This document shows, piece after piece, positions 20,880 to 29,799 of a stretch of DNA of 64,000 bases; position 1 is the first letter of the stretch; the number at the start of each line of letters is the position of its first letter. Below the pieces are notes generated by a model that was not told where the DNA came from, searched no databases, and saw only the letters and a program-made list of their open reading frames with translations. Source of the stretch: Streptomyces sp. NBC_01264 (GTDB lineage: Bacteria; Actinomycetota; Actinomycetes; Streptomycetales; Streptomycetaceae). A program made the translations under genes and the position numbers. The stretch covers positions 1,240,001 through 1,304,000 of the forward strand of contig NZ_JAPEOX010000002.1 of assembly GCF_026340675.1 (NCBI RefSeq). The letters run 5' to 3'.

Positions 20880-21506
20880 ACCCGCTGCGCATCACTGGAC
20901 CTCGACATCGCCGACGGCGAGTTCCTCGTCCTCGTCGGCCCCTCGGGCTGCGGCAAGTCCACCGCCCTGCGGATGCTCGCCGGCCTCGAGGAGGTCACGT
21001 CCGGCTCCATCTCCATCGGCGGCCGCGACGTCACGCACCTGCCGCCCAAGGACCGGGACATCTCGATGGTGTTCCAGAACTACGCGCTCTCCCCCCATAT
21101 GACGGTCGTTCAGAACATGGGCTTCGCCCTGAAGATCGCCAAGGTGGACAAGAGCCCAAGGCCCTCTCCGGCGGTCAGCGCCGGCGCGTGGCCATGGGCC
21201 GGGCGATCGTCCGCGAACCGCAGGCCTTCCTGATGGACGAGCCGCTGTCCAACCTGGACGCCAAGCTCCGCGTCCAGACCCGCGCCGAGATCGCGAACCT
21301 CCAGCGCCGCCTGGGCACCACCACCGTCGTGGCCGGGTTCATCGGCTCCCCCGCCATGAACCTGCTGAGCCTGCCGCTGCACGAGGACGGCATCCGCTTC
21401 GGCGGCTCCACCGTCAAGATCGGCCGGGCGGCCCGCGCGGCGGCGGGCGGCAACGCCGTCGCCCTGGGCATCCACCCCGAACACCTGGACTTCCACAGCG
21501 GGCCGT
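20880..21506 (+). pseudogene. msiK-like: MsiK/UgpC-like sugar ABC ATPase remnant with two internal deletions
   Basis: The start is lost: homology begins abruptly at [15 protein letters not shown]. The Walker [10 protein letters not shown] and Q-loop VFQNYAL are present. After [10 protein letters not shown] about 22 residues are missing and the frame changes to [15 protein letters not shown]; Walker B FLMDEP and D-loop SNLDAK follow. After LGTTTV about 40 residues are missing (including the H-loop His in THD), resuming at [11 protein letters not shown]. The C-terminus is cut where it meets the HxlR gene. With no H-loop it cannot be a working ATPase. Streptomyces sugar importers usually share one MsiK encoded elsewhere, so its loss may be tolerated. 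Confidence 0.85.
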
Positions 21507-21980
21507 TCAGGAGGAGCCGCGCGCGCCCGGCCCCGGGCGGACGGTGACGTCCTGCGGGGTCAGGGCGATGTGCTCCGCGGTGCACTGGACGGTGACGCGG
21601 ACCGGGGCGCCACAGTCGGTGTGGGTCACGTCCAGGACGGGGCGGGGGACATCGGGGCCGAGGGCGTACGTCTCGCCCCACTGGCCGAGCGCCATCAGGA
21701 CGGGCCACAGGTCCCAGCCCTTACGGGTCAGGCGGTACTCGTTGCGGGAGCGCCGTCCCGGTTCCCGGTAGCTGACGGTCGTCAGCACTCCGGCCGCGGT
21801 CAGCTTCCGCAGGCGGTCACTGAGGACGGCCTCCGAGAGGCCGATGTGACGGTGGAAGCCGTCGAAGCGGCGCACCCCGTTGACGGCGTCGCGCAGTATC
21901 AGCAGCGTCCACTTCTCCCCGACCACGTCGAGCGCGCGCTGGACGGGGCAGTTCTCCGTACTGACCTCAAGCCACTCCAT
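21507..21980 (-). CDS. HxlR-family winged-helix transcriptional regulator
   Basis: 157 residues. The HxlR signature is clear: [40 protein letters not shown], and the wing [15 protein letters not shown]. HxlR proteins usually regulate a divergent gene and respond to reactive electrophiles or small metabolites. The divergent neighbour is the thioesterase at 22100. A C-terminal tail of about 50 residues beyond the HTH is longer than in the minimal family. Confidence 0.88.
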   Translation of the reverse strand: MEWLEVSTENCPVQRALDVVGEKWTLLILRDAVNGVRRFDGFHRHIGLSEAVLSDRLRKLTAAGVLTTVSYREPGRRSRNEYRLTRKGWDLWPVLMALGQWGETYALGPDVPRPVLDVTHTDCGAPVRVTVQCTAEHIALTPQDVTVRPGPGARGSS

Positions 21981-22099
21981 CCCGTCATCGTAAGGCCCAC
22001 GGCTCCGCTGGCTTCGTCATTGACAGTCAGCCGCACGCATGGCTAGCTTCAGCCGAAGAAGCCAGATCCTGGACAGGATGGACAGGAAGGCACCGGACC

Positions 22100-22592
22100 G
22101 TGGGGCGAACGCGTACGTACAGCTGGGACGACCCCGAGATCCCGGCACGGGCCGCCCGCGGCATGGCGGGCCTGGACTTCCTGCGCGAGGTGCAGGCGGG
22201 GCGGGTCTCGCGGCCGCCGATCGGCCGGACCCTCGACTTCGAGCTGGACGAGGTGGAGCACGGCCGGGCGGTCTTCTCCCTGATGCCGGGCGAAGAGCAC
22301 TACAACCCGATCGGCAGCGTGCACGGAGGCGTGTTCGCCACCCTGCTCGACTCGGCGGCGGGCTGCGCCGTGCAATCCACCCTCCCGCAGGGGATGGCGT
22401 ACACCTCGCTCGACCTGACCGTGAAGTTCCTGCGCCCGATCACCGTGGACACGGGCCGGGTGCGGGCCATCCGGGACGGTACTGAACGCCGGCCGCCGCA
22501 TCGCCCTCGCCGAGGCCCAGCTGGTCGACGCGCAGGACCGCCTGCTCGCCCACGCCACGAGCAGCTGCATGCTCTTCCCCGTGCCCGCGTAG
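22100..22592 (+). pseudogene. PaaI-type thioesterase, 1-base frameshift
   Basis: Corrected length is 163 residues. GTG 22100 has AGGAAGG 9 bases upstream. The hotdog motif HYNPIGSVHGGVFATLLDSA is typical of PaaI/acyl-CoA thioesterases. The frame breaks at 22471-22472: one extra C in ATCCGGGACG; removing it gives RAIGTVLNAGRRIALAEAQ and ends at TAG 22590-22592 with the expected SSCMLFP tail. Without correction the frame runs on into the antisense of the TetR gene. Divergent from the HxlR regulator, which probably controls it. Confidence 0.85.
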
Positions 22593-22601
22593 CACTCCGC
22601 A

Positions 22602-23162
22602 TCAGTCGGCCGGCGTCAGGGCCGCGTGCGCCGAGGCGAGGATTTCCTCCGAGAGCGGCGAGCCCTTGGTGGCCCGGGACAGGAGCAGCGCGCCCAGCAG
22701 GGTGCAGAGCCGGACGGTCCCGTCCTGATCGTCGGTGGCGAGGAAATCGGCGAACCGGGCCGCTCCCTCGGTGTAGACGCGCCGGGCCTCCGGCCACCCG
22801 TCCTCCCGCGCCATGTCGGTGGCGAGCGCGGCGACCGGGCAGCCGTCCGCCGGGGCGTCGCGGTGCCCGACCGAGAGATAGGCGTCGATCAGGGCCTGCT
22901 GGGCGGCGCCCCGCTGCCCGTCGTGCTGCTCCAGCCCAGCGGTGTGCCGCAGGGCGAGTTCGGCGAAGGCCTGGGCGGTCGCCTCGGCCACGAGCGCCTC
23001 CTTCGAGGCGAACTGCTTGTAGAAGGCGCCGTGGGTCAGGCCGGCCTCCTTCATCAGGTCGGCGACGCTGACCTGTGTCCCCCGCTCCCTGAGGAGCCGG
23101 GAGGCGGTGTCCACCACCCGCCTGCGATTTTCCTCCGCCTGTGCCTGCGACACGCGGCCCAT
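22602..23162 (-). CDS. TetR-family transcriptional regulator
   Basis: 186 residues from ATG 23162, which has GGGAGG 5 bases upstream. The HTH (about 25-50) is VSVADLMKEAGLTHGAFYKQF. The C-terminal domain is of the type that pairs with electrophile-responsive repressors (DGCPVAALATD). It is divergent from an SDR gene at 23278; inverted repeats in the shared gap are likely operators. I infer that it represses both itself and the SDR. Confidence 0.88.
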   Translation of the reverse strand: MGRVSQAQAEENRRRVVDTASRLLRERGTQVSVADLMKEAGLTHGAFYKQFASKEALVAEATAQAFAELALRHTAGLEQHDGQRGAAQQALIDAYLSVGHRDAPADGCPVAALATDMAREDGWPEARRVYTEGAARFADFLATDDQDGTVRLCTLLGALLLSRATKGSPLSEEILASAHAALTPAD

Positions 23163-23210
23163 GGCCACCTCCCGTTTGGATGTCGACTGGCATCTATCCT
23201 AGGGCAGTGG

Positions 23211-23232
23211 TTAGATTGCATCCATAATCTAA
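23211..23232. promoter_or_regulatory. Inverted repeat in TetR/SDR divergent promoter, candidate operator
   Basis: TTAGATT (23211-23217) and AATCTAA (23226-23232) are perfect 7-base arms around an 8-base spacer, a normal TetR operator size. It is AT-rich against the background and lies 49 bases from one start and 46 from the other. Confidence 0.55.
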
Positions 23233-23277
23233 TTACCGCGGGCCGCCGGACGGCACCCGCCAGGGCGAGGAGCAGGC

Positions 23278-23970
23278 ATGGAACTGAAGAACGCGGTCGC
23301 GGTCGTCACCGGCGCCAACCGGGGCCTCGGGCGGCACCTGGCCGCCCAGCTCGTGGAGCGCGGCGCGAAGGTCTACGCGGCGGCCCGCCGCCCGGAGTCG
23401 GTCGACCTCCCCGGCGTCACCCCGCTGCGCCTGGACGTCACGGACCCGGAGTCCGTGCGGGAAGCAGCCCGCATCGCGTCCGACGCGACCCTGCTGATCA
23501 ACAACGCGGGCATCTCCACCGGCGCGACGCTGATCGGAGGCGATCCGGACGAGGTGCGCCGGGAGATGGAGACCAACTTCTTCGGCCCGCTGACCGCGAC
23601 CCGCGCCTTCGCCCCCGTCATCGAGGGCAACGGCGGCGGAGCCGTGCTCAACGTCCTGTCGGTGCTGTCCTGGGCACACCCCGCCCACCTCGGCTCCTAC
23701 GCCGCCACCAAGGCCGCCGCCTGGGCCCTGACCGGCGCGACCCGCGAGGAGCTGGCATCCCGGGGCATCGCCGTCTCGGCCCTGCACGTGGGCTACATGG
23801 ACACCGACATGGCCGCCGCCGTCCCCGCCGACCGGAAGGTCTCCGCCGCCGACGTCGCCGCCCAGACCCTGGACGGCATCGAGGCCGGCCTGGCGGAGAT
23901 CGTCGCCGACGAGCTCACCCGGCAGGTCAAGCAGGGCCTCGCCGCCGCACCGCAGCCGATCGCGGCCTGA
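23278..23970 (+). CDS. Short-chain dehydrogenase/reductase
   Basis: 230 residues. NAD(P) loop TGANRGLGRHLA; NNAG motif in LLINNAGIS; catalytic Ser region NVLSVLSW with Tyr and Lys in SYAATKAA (YxxxK). Start ATG 23278 with GAGGAG upstream. Cytosolic oxidoreductase of unknown substrate. Divergent from the TetR regulator, which probably controls it. Confidence 0.9.
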   Translation: MELKNAVAVVTGANRGLGRHLAAQLVERGAKVYAAARRPESVDLPGVTPLRLDVTDPESVREAARIASDATLLINNAGISTGATLIGGDPDEVRREMETNFFGPLTATRAFAPVIEGNGGGAVLNVLSVLSWAHPAHLGSYAATKAAAWALTGATREELASRGIAVSALHVGYMDTDMAAAVPADRKVSAADVAAQTLDGIEAGLAEIVADELTRQVKQGLAAAPQPIAA

Positions 23971-23978
23971 GGCCCACC

Positions 23979-24011
23979 GTCCCGGGTCGGCCGGCCTGAC
24001 CGACCCGGGAC
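23979..24011. terminator. Bidirectional terminator between SDR and tandem universal stress protein
   Basis: A perfect 12-base stem (GTCCCGGGTCGG at 23979-23990, CCGACCCGGGAC at 24000-24011) with a 9-base loop, placed between converging genes. Confidence 0.7.
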
Positions 24012-24021
24012 GGCCTACGGC

Positions 24022-25020
24022 CTAGCCGCGTACGGGAACCACCGCCACCGGGCACAGGGCGTGCAGCAGTACCGCGTTGGAGACCGAGCCCATCAGCAGG
24101 GAGTTCGCCCGCAGGCGGCGGCGGTGGCGGCCCACGACGATGAGGTCGGCCCGCTGGGAGGCGGTGACCAGGCGGCCGGTCGGGTCGCCGGGGGCGACCA
24201 CCGCTTCGACCGTGACGTCGGGGTAGCTCCTCGTCAGGTACGGCTGGAGGCGCGTGCGCTGGTTCTCGGCGAGTTCCCGGGCCGTTTCGGTGGCCTCGCC
24301 GCCGGCCGTGCCCGGCGGGTAGCCGCCGCCGCGCTCGGCGACCAGGGAGCCGACGAGGGTGAGCGAGGACAGCGGGACCAGGTGCGTGGAGACGACCTGG
24401 AGCACCGCGCCTCGGCGGCGGGCCTCCGCGAAGGCGAACTCGATGACGCCCTCGGCGGTCTCGTCGGGTGCCAGGCCCAGCACGATCCTTCGCTCGCCGG
24501 CCGGGGCCCCGCCGGGGTCCCGACCGGGGTCCGCGCCGGGGACCCGCCCCGCGGCCTCCTCCGTGACGAGCCGCGCGGTGTGCGGGACGACCACGACCGG
24601 GCAGGGCGACTGGGCCGCGCAGACCCGGCTGTTGGAGCCGAGCAGCAGGCTGGCGAAGCCGCCGAGGCCGCGCGAGCCCATGACCAGGAGCTGCGCCCCC
24701 GCCGTGAGTTCGATCAGGGTGGCGGAGGGGGTTCCGTCGCGGGAGACGCAGGTGACCGGCGGCAGGTCGTCCCGCCCGGCCAGGCGCGCCCGTACCGCGT
24801 CCAGGACCGGATCGGCGTCCCCGCCGGGCTGCGGTACGAGGGCCTCGCCGTGGGCGTGGAACCGCGGGGCTTCGGGCCGTACGTGTGCCACGTGGAGCGC
24901 CGCCCCGCGCGAGCGGGCGGTGTCGAGGGCCCAGTCCAGGGTCCTCAGGCTGTGTTCCGAGCCGTCCACGGCGGCGAGGACGGGGCGGGCCGGGGCGGTG
25001 GCGGCCGAGTTGGTCTGCAT
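24022..25020 (-). CDS. Universal stress protein with two tandem Usp domains
   Basis: 332 residues. Domain 1 (about 12-160) begins VLAAVDGSEHSLRTLDWA and ends in the ATP motif GSRGLGGFASLLLGSNS. Domain 2 (about 188-330) begins RRIVLGLAPDETAEG and ends VVGRHRRRLRANSLLMGS. The second lacks the strict G-x2-G-x9-G(S/T) spacing of the first, so ATP may bind only in domain 1. It is cytosolic, and such proteins usually respond to stationary-phase or hypoxic stress in actinobacteria. A single-domain Usp is encoded at 25620. Confidence 0.9.
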   Translation of the reverse strand: MQTNSAATAPARPVLAAVDGSEHSLRTLDWALDTARSRGAALHVAHVRPEAPRFHAHGEALVPQPGGDADPVLDAVRARLAGRDDLPPVTCVSRDGTPSATLIELTAGAQLLVMGSRGLGGFASLLLGSNSRVCAAQSPCPVVVVPHTARLVTEEAAGRVPGADPGRDPGGAPAGERRIVLGLAPDETAEGVIEFAFAEARRRGAVLQVVSTHLVPLSSLTLVGSLVAERGGGYPPGTAGGEATETARELAENQRTRLQPYLTRSYPDVTVEAVVAPGDPTGRLVTASQRADLIVVGRHRRRLRANSLLMGSVSNAVLLHALCPVAVVPVRG

Positions 25021-25068
25021 GCCTCCACCCTCCGGCGGGGCGGGCCCGGCGGGCAGGGACCGAAGGCC

Positions 25069-25425
25069 CTACTTCACACGGTAGTCGGCCTTCTCGGCGA
25101 GCTTGCCGTCCTTGTAGCAGAAGCGCAGGACCGTATCGCCGTTCCCGGAGTCGGACAGGTACCAGGAGCACCGGCTGCCAGCGGGCACGGCCGGGCCGCC
25201 CTCCTTGAGGGCCGAGGTGACGAAGCTTTCGCCGGACGGCAGTTCGCCGCGGACCTCGGCCTCGGAGTCGCCGACGCTCACGGCGTCGTACACCTTCCGG
25301 TCGACGAGGGTCTTGTCGGCCACGTCCATGACCTTGCCCACCCCGAAGAGCAGCGCCACGAGCAGCCCGATCCCCAGCACCCCGGCCACCGCACAGCCGA
25401 TCAGACATCCATTGCGTCGCGCCAC
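25069..25425 (-). CDS. Small membrane-anchored hypothetical protein
   Basis: 118 residues. One N-terminal helix (about 7-32, GCLIGCAVAGVLGIGLLVAL) anchors a small extracellular domain of about 80 residues containing two Cys (SRCSWYL and LRFCYKDG) that could form a disulfide. The pattern SVGDSEAEVRGELPSG resembles SmpA/OmlA-like small beta-lactamase-inhibitor-fold domains, but the match is weak and I do not claim it. It is encoded alone, divergent from the Usp gene at 25620. Confidence 0.7.
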   Translation of the reverse strand: MARRNGCLIGCAVAGVLGIGLLVALLFGVGKVMDVADKTLVDRKVYDAVSVGDSEAEVRGELPSGESFVTSALKEGGPAVPAGSRCSWYLSDSGNGDTVLRFCYKDGKLAEKADYRVK

Positions 25426-25619
25426 GTCGAACTCCTCGTTCCTCTGCGTGCCCCCGCGTGCCTCTGCCCGCCGGTCCTCCCGACTCTCGCAAGCGGGTGC
25501 GGCCGCCGCTGTTCTCCAAAGTCTCGGGTCCGCGCAACGATCGTCGTTCGAGGTCGGACCGGGTGCGGCGTGTATACAGGGATCAGAACGATCATCCGGA
25601 CGAAACGTGAGGAACCATC

Positions 25620-26069
25620 GTGAGCCAGAACACCGAGCCTCTGATCGTCGTCGGCGTGGACGGTTCGAACCACTCGAAGCAGGCCCTGCGCTGGGGCGTG
25701 GGCCAGGCGAAGGCCATCGGCGGCCGCGTGCACGCCGTGATGAGCTGGGAGTGGAACACCAACCCCTTCGGTGTCAGCGCGGCCGAACAGACCGAGCTGG
25801 TCCACGCCGAGGACGCGGCCCGGCAGAAGCTCGCCGACACCGTGGCGGAGGCGGTCGGCACCTCGCCCGGCGTTCCGGTCTTCCGCCGGGTGGAGCAGGG
25901 CTCGCCCGCGCGGGTGCTGGTGGAGGCCTCGAAGGAGGCGGCGCTGACGGTGGTCGGCACCCGCGGCTACGGCGGCATCAAGGGCGCCCTGCTGGGCTCG
26001 GTGAGCCAGCAGGTGGTGCAGTACGCGGCCAGCACGGTCGTCGTGGTCCGCGAGGACGGCTCCGCCTGA
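25620..26069 (+). CDS. Universal stress protein, single domain
   Basis: 149 residues. Usp fold with IVVGVDGSNHSKQALRW at the start and the ATP-binding motif GTRGYGGIKGALLGSVSQ at the end. The GTG start follows GAGGAACC. Cytosolic. Its sequence differs clearly from the tandem protein at 24022, so this is not a recent duplicate. Confidence 0.92.
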   Translation: MSQNTEPLIVVGVDGSNHSKQALRWGVGQAKAIGGRVHAVMSWEWNTNPFGVSAAEQTELVHAEDAARQKLADTVAEAVGTSPGVPVFRRVEQGSPARVLVEASKEAALTVVGTRGYGGIKGALLGSVSQQVVQYAASTVVVVREDGSA

Positions 26070-26073
26070 GGTT

Positions 26074-26096
26074 CCGCGGCCGGGGGCCGGCCGCGG
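26074..26096. terminator. Bidirectional terminator between Usp and dehydratase genes
   Basis: CCGCGGCCG (26074-26082) and CGGCCGCGG (26088-26096) form a perfect 9-base stem with a 5-base loop between converging genes. Confidence 0.65.
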
Positions 26097-26131
26097 ACAG
26101 GGGCCGGGTGCAGGGGCCGGGGGCAGGGCTC

Positions 26132-27082
26132 CTAGGCCGGCACCGTACCCAGGTCCGCCGGGTCGGTGTTGGCCCCGCAGAGCACCACGGCGACCCGCTC
26201 GCCGAGCGGTCCGGGTGCGGTGCGTACGGCCGCCAGGGCGGTCGCGGCGCCCGCTTCGACGACGATGCGGTGTTCGTCCCAGAGCGCGCGCCGGGCGGCG
26301 ACGATCGCCGAGTCGGGGACCAGGACGGACACGGCGTTCGGCTCACGGACGGCGGCGAGCGCGTCCGCGGAGACCCGGGTGGCCCCGAGGGAGTCGGAGG
26401 CCACCGAGTCCACCGGGACGTCCACGAGCCGGCCGGCTTCGAGGGCCGCGTTCAGGGCCCGGCAGTTCTCCGGCTCGGCCGCGACGACCCGTACGCCGTG
26501 TTCCCGCGCGGCGGTCGCGATGCCCGCGAACAGCCCGCCTCCGCCGACCGCGACGACGACCGTGTCCAGGCCGGGCAGGGCGGTGCGGATCTCGTCGAGC
26601 AGGGTCCCGGCGCCCGCGGCGATGAGCGGATGGTCGTACGCGTGGCTGCTCAGCGCCCCGCTCCCGGCCGCGAACTCCCGGCAGGCGGCGAGCGCTTCGG
26701 CGTACCGGTCGCCGACGAGCCGTACGTCCGCCCCGTAGCCGCGCAGCCGCTCCACCTTCACCCGCGGGGCCGTGGCCGGCAGGAACACGGTGGCGGTCAC
26801 TCCCTCGGCGCGGGCCGCCCAGGCGCAGGCGAGCCCGGCGTTGCCGCCGGAGGCGATGGTGACCCCGGCGCCGGGGAGGGTGCCGGCGGCGCGGTGGGCG
26901 GCGAGGAAGTTGCGGGCTCCGCGTGCCTTGAAGGAGCCGGTGTGCTGGAGGTACTCCAGGGCGTACGAGATCCCTCCGCCCGCCGGCACCACCGTGACGG
27001 GCCGCACGGCCCCGGCGATCCGGCCGGCGGCGGCGCGTACGGCGCCGTAGTCGAGGGACACCGCGTCGAGCTGCTGTTCCAT
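26132..27082 (-). CDS. PLP-dependent serine/threonine dehydratase family protein
   Basis: 316 residues, fold-type II PLP enzyme. The Schiff-base Lys is in HTGSFKARGARN, the substrate loop is ASGGNAGLACA, and the phosphate-binding glycine loop is AVGGGGLFAGI. Such enzymes deaminate Ser or Thr to 2-oxo acids, or racemise Ser. There is no C-terminal ACT domain, so no allosteric site of the biosynthetic IlvA type. A TetR-family regulator follows upstream on the same strand, 57 bases away. Confidence 0.88.
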   Translation of the reverse strand: MEQQLDAVSLDYGAVRAAAGRIAGAVRPVTVVPAGGGISYALEYLQHTGSFKARGARNFLAAHRAAGTLPGAGVTIASGGNAGLACAWAARAEGVTATVFLPATAPRVKVERLRGYGADVRLVGDRYAEALAACREFAAGSGALSSHAYDHPLIAAGAGTLLDEIRTALPGLDTVVVAVGGGGLFAGIATAAREHGVRVVAAEPENCRALNAALEAGRLVDVPVDSVASDSLGATRVSADALAAVREPNAVSVLVPDSAIVAARRALWDEHRIVVEAGAATALAAVRTAPGPLGERVAVVLCGANTDPADLGTVPA

Positions 27083-27112
27083 GGACCCGCACTCCTGTCG
27101 TTCGAAACTCTT

Positions 27113-27136
27113 GGCTCTGGCTCTGGCTCCGGCTCT
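27113..27136. repeat. Four tandem GGCTCT hexamers
   Basis: Three GGCTCT copies and one GGCTCC in a row between the TetR and dehydratase genes. A simple-sequence tract in the short intergenic gap; no function is suggested by it. Confidence 0.7.
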
Positions 27137-27139
27137 GCC

Positions 27140-27784
27140 TCAGGCCCCCACGGGCCGGTTCGCCTCGATCAGCTGCCGCAGGGCGCCGTAGTACACCTCG
27201 TGGTCGGTCAGCGCGGGCAGTACGTCGGCCATCCCGGCCGAGAGCACGGGGAACTCGGCGGGGTCCAGGGCGGCCAGTGCCCCGCGCGAGGCGGCGGTGG
27301 CGGCGGCCGGGTCCCGGTGGTCGACGAAGGCCGCGCTGCCCAGGGTCAGCAGGTACATCCGCCGGTACGCGGTCATCGCCTCGGCGGGGGTCATCCCGGC
27401 GGCCACGCTGTCGGCGAGCGCCGGCTCCACGAGCCGGGCGAGCAGCTGCCGGCCCAGCCAGGGGCGGCCGCCGCGCAGGATCATCAGCCCGGGGTGGGCC
27501 GCGAGGAGCCGGTAGAGCGCGCTGAACCGCTGCTCGGTGGCTCCGGCCCAGCCCACCGCGGCCGGGATCTCGGGCAGCTGGGCGGCGAGGTGCTCGGTGC
27601 AGAGGTCGAGCAGGCCGGCGAGGTCGGCGCACCGGCGCTGGACGGTGGCGTGCGAGACGTCGAGCCGCTCGGCGAGCGCGCGGAAACTGAGCGCGGCGGG
27701 CCCCTGCTCGTCGATGATCCGCAGGGCGGCGGCGGCGATCGTCGCGGGTGTGGCGCGGTCCAGGGCGGCTGACCTTCTCGGCAT
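27140..27784 (-). CDS. TetR-family transcriptional regulator
   Basis: 214 residues from ATG 27784 (MPRRSAALDRATPATIA). The HTH is LSFRALAERLDVSHATVQRRC (about 36-58). A C-terminal ligand domain of TetR type follows. No good ribosome site precedes the ATG; a GTG at 27811 is in frame, but that would place the operator inside the gene. A leaderless message is possible. The dehydratase gene downstream may be co-transcribed, so control of amino-acid catabolism is a reasonable inference. Confidence 0.84.
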   Translation of the reverse strand: MPRRSAALDRATPATIAAAALRIIDEQGPAALSFRALAERLDVSHATVQRRCADLAGLLDLCTEHLAAQLPEIPAAVGWAGATEQRFSALYRLLAAHPGLMILRGGRPWLGRQLLARLVEPALADSVAAGMTPAEAMTAYRRMYLLTLGSAAFVDHRDPAAATAASRGALAALDPAEFPVLSAGMADVLPALTDHEVYYGALRQLIEANRPVGA

Positions 27785-27786
27785 GA

Positions 27787-27823
27787 GATACACCGTATCA
27801 GCCACTGTCACATCCAGCGTATC
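27787..27823. promoter_or_regulatory. Palindrome GATAC-ACC-GTATC just upstream of the TetR gene
   Basis: Perfect 5-base arms at 27787-27791 and 27795-27799, 2 bases from the proposed start; a third GTATC half-site is at 27819-27823. Position and symmetry fit an autoregulatory TetR operator. Confidence 0.5.
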
Positions 27824-27964
27824 GAGCGGCGCGTTACCTCCTTCGCGCGCGCTCGACTACACCCATATTGCTGGTCATTGGTCCATAACCCCCGACTTAT
27901 GTTGACAGCGGGTAGTCACACCGCTGCACTGAGCCCTCGACAGCCCCCACGTCAAGGAGACTCC

Positions 27965-29680
27965 GTGCCGCCTCGCCTGCGTGCGTCGCTCCCCTGTCTG
28001 ACCGCGGCCGCCCTGCTCGCCCTCGCGCTCTGCCCCGCCCCGGCGACGGCCGAGCCCCACGCGACGTCGGACACCCCGCTCGCGCTCACCCCGCCCATGG
28101 GCTGGAACAACTGGGCGCACTACATGTGCGACATCGACGAGGCCAAGGTCGTGGCGAACGCGGACGCGCTCGTGGCCACCGGCCTGGCAGCCAAGGGGTA
28201 CGACACCGTCACCATCGACGACTGCTGGATGACCAAGAGCCGTGACGCGGACGGCAATCTGGTGGTCGACACGCAGAAGTTCCCGCACGGGATGGCCTGG
28301 CTCGGCGCGTACCTGCACGCCAGGAAGCTGAAGTTCGGCATCTACCAGGACGCCGGCTCCCTCACCTGCGAGCGCTACCCCGGCAGTGGCTCCCCCGAGG
28401 GCGGCGGCCCCGACCACTACGCCCGCGACGCGCGGCAGTTCGCCTCCTGGAAGGTGGACTACGTCAAGATGGACGGCTGCAACCTCTGGGTGCCCGAGGG
28501 CAAGACCAAGGAGCAGGCCTACCGGGACGCGTACAACTCCGTGGCCAGGGCGCTGCGCGGCAGCGGCCGGGACATGGCGCTGTCCGCCTCGGCGCCCGCC
28601 TACTTCCAGCAGGGAGAGTGGGGCGGATCCGACTGGCACAAGGTGATCGACTGGGTCGGCGAGACCGGCCAGCTGTGGCGCGAGGGCAAGGACATCAAGG
28701 TCTACAAGCCGACCGCCCCGGACACCTCGCGCTGGAGCTCGGTCATGGGCAACTACGGCTACAACCGCTGGCTCGGCCGGTACGCCGGCCCCGGCAACTG
28801 GAACGACCCCGACTTCCTGATCGCCGGCGCCCCCGGGCTCACCGCGGCGGAGAGCCGCAGCCAGGTCGGCCTGTGGGCCATGATGGCCGCGCCGTTCATC
28901 CTGTCCTCGCAGGTCTCCGAGCTCTCCGCGGAGGGGCTCGCCGCCCTCGGCAACACCGATCTGATCGCGCTGGACCAGGACCCGATGGGCCGCCAGGGCG
29001 CGGTGGTCTCCTCGAACGCCACCTTCGACATCCTGGTGCGGCCGCTGGCGAACGGGGACCGCGCGGTCGCCGTGCTCAACCGGTCCGGCGCCGCCCGCGA
29101 CATCCGCGTACCGCTCGACGAGCTCGGGCTGGACTCCTGCACCGTCGAGTCGAAGAACCTGTGGAACGGTGAGACCCGCGAGCTGTCCGAGACCCTGACC
29201 GGAACGCTGGCCCCGCACGACACGGGCGTCTGGCGGCTCACCCCGCGCACCGGCTGCGCCGAGGCCGTGCCGACCGGGCAGATCGCCGGCCGGGGCGCCG
29301 GCACGAACGCCGCCTGCGCCGACGGGGTGAACACCACCGGCGTCGGCGCCGTCGTGATGGCCGCCTGTACGGGCGCACCCGACCAGCGCTGGACCGTGGG
29401 CCGGGACAGCAGCCTGCGCCTGGCCGGTGCCTGCCTGTCGGCGGGCGAGGAGGGCCTCGTGGAGCTGGCCGGCTGCGCGGACGGGCGGCAGCGCCGCGCG
29501 GCGGGCCAGAGCTGGACCCCCCGCCGGGACGGGGCCCTGATCGACGACGCGAGCGGACTCTGCCTGACGGCTCCCGCCCCCGCGGCGGCCCCGGTCGAAC
29601 CGGGCACCCCCGCCGAGCGGCTGCGGCTGACGCCCTGCGGCGACCACCAGGTCGACCAGGCGTGGGCCCTGCCGGTCTGA
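27965..29680 (+). CDS. Secreted alpha-galactosidase, GH27, with C-terminal ricin-type lectin region
   Basis: 571 residues. The signal peptide runs to about residue 29 (LALCPAPATAEP). The GH27 barrel starts with PPMGWNNWAHY. The nucleophile is Asp170 in YVKMDGCN and the acid/base is probably Asp243 in LWREGKDI. After the C-terminal beta-sandwich (to about 435) a ricin-B/CBM13-like region of about 120 residues carries QRWTVG-type repeats and paired Cys. GTG 27965 has AAGGAGA upstream. Unlike the intracellular GH36 enzyme at 1073, this one works outside the cell on galactosylated polymers. Confidence 0.92.
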   Translation: MPPRLRASLPCLTAAALLALALCPAPATAEPHATSDTPLALTPPMGWNNWAHYMCDIDEAKVVANADALVATGLAAKGYDTVTIDDCWMTKSRDADGNLVVDTQKFPHGMAWLGAYLHARKLKFGIYQDAGSLTCERYPGSGSPEGGGPDHYARDARQFASWKVDYVKMDGCNLWVPEGKTKEQAYRDAYNSVARALRGSGRDMALSASAPAYFQQGEWGGSDWHKVIDWVGETGQLWREGKDIKVYKPTAPDTSRWSSVMGNYGYNRWLGRYAGPGNWNDPDFLIAGAPGLTAAESRSQVGLWAMMAAPFILSSQVSELSAEGLAALGNTDLIALDQDPMGRQGAVVSSNATFDILVRPLANGDRAVAVLNRSGAARDIRVPLDELGLDSCTVESKNLWNGETRELSETLTGTLAPHDTGVWRLTPRTGCAEAVPTGQIAGRGAGTNAACADGVNTTGVGAVVMAACTGAPDQRWTVGRDSSLRLAGACLSAGEEGLVELAGCADGRQRRAAGQSWTPRRDGALIDDASGLCLTAPAPAAAPVEPGTPAERLRLTPCGDHQVDQAWALPV

Positions 29681-29799
29681 CGGCCCGCCCCATGGGGAAG
29701 CCGACGAGGCGCCAGACGAGGAAGCACCCACCCACCGAGCCGAGCGAGCCGGCCGCAGCGCCTGAGCGGGCGGAGCCGACAGAAACAAGGACGACGCGC

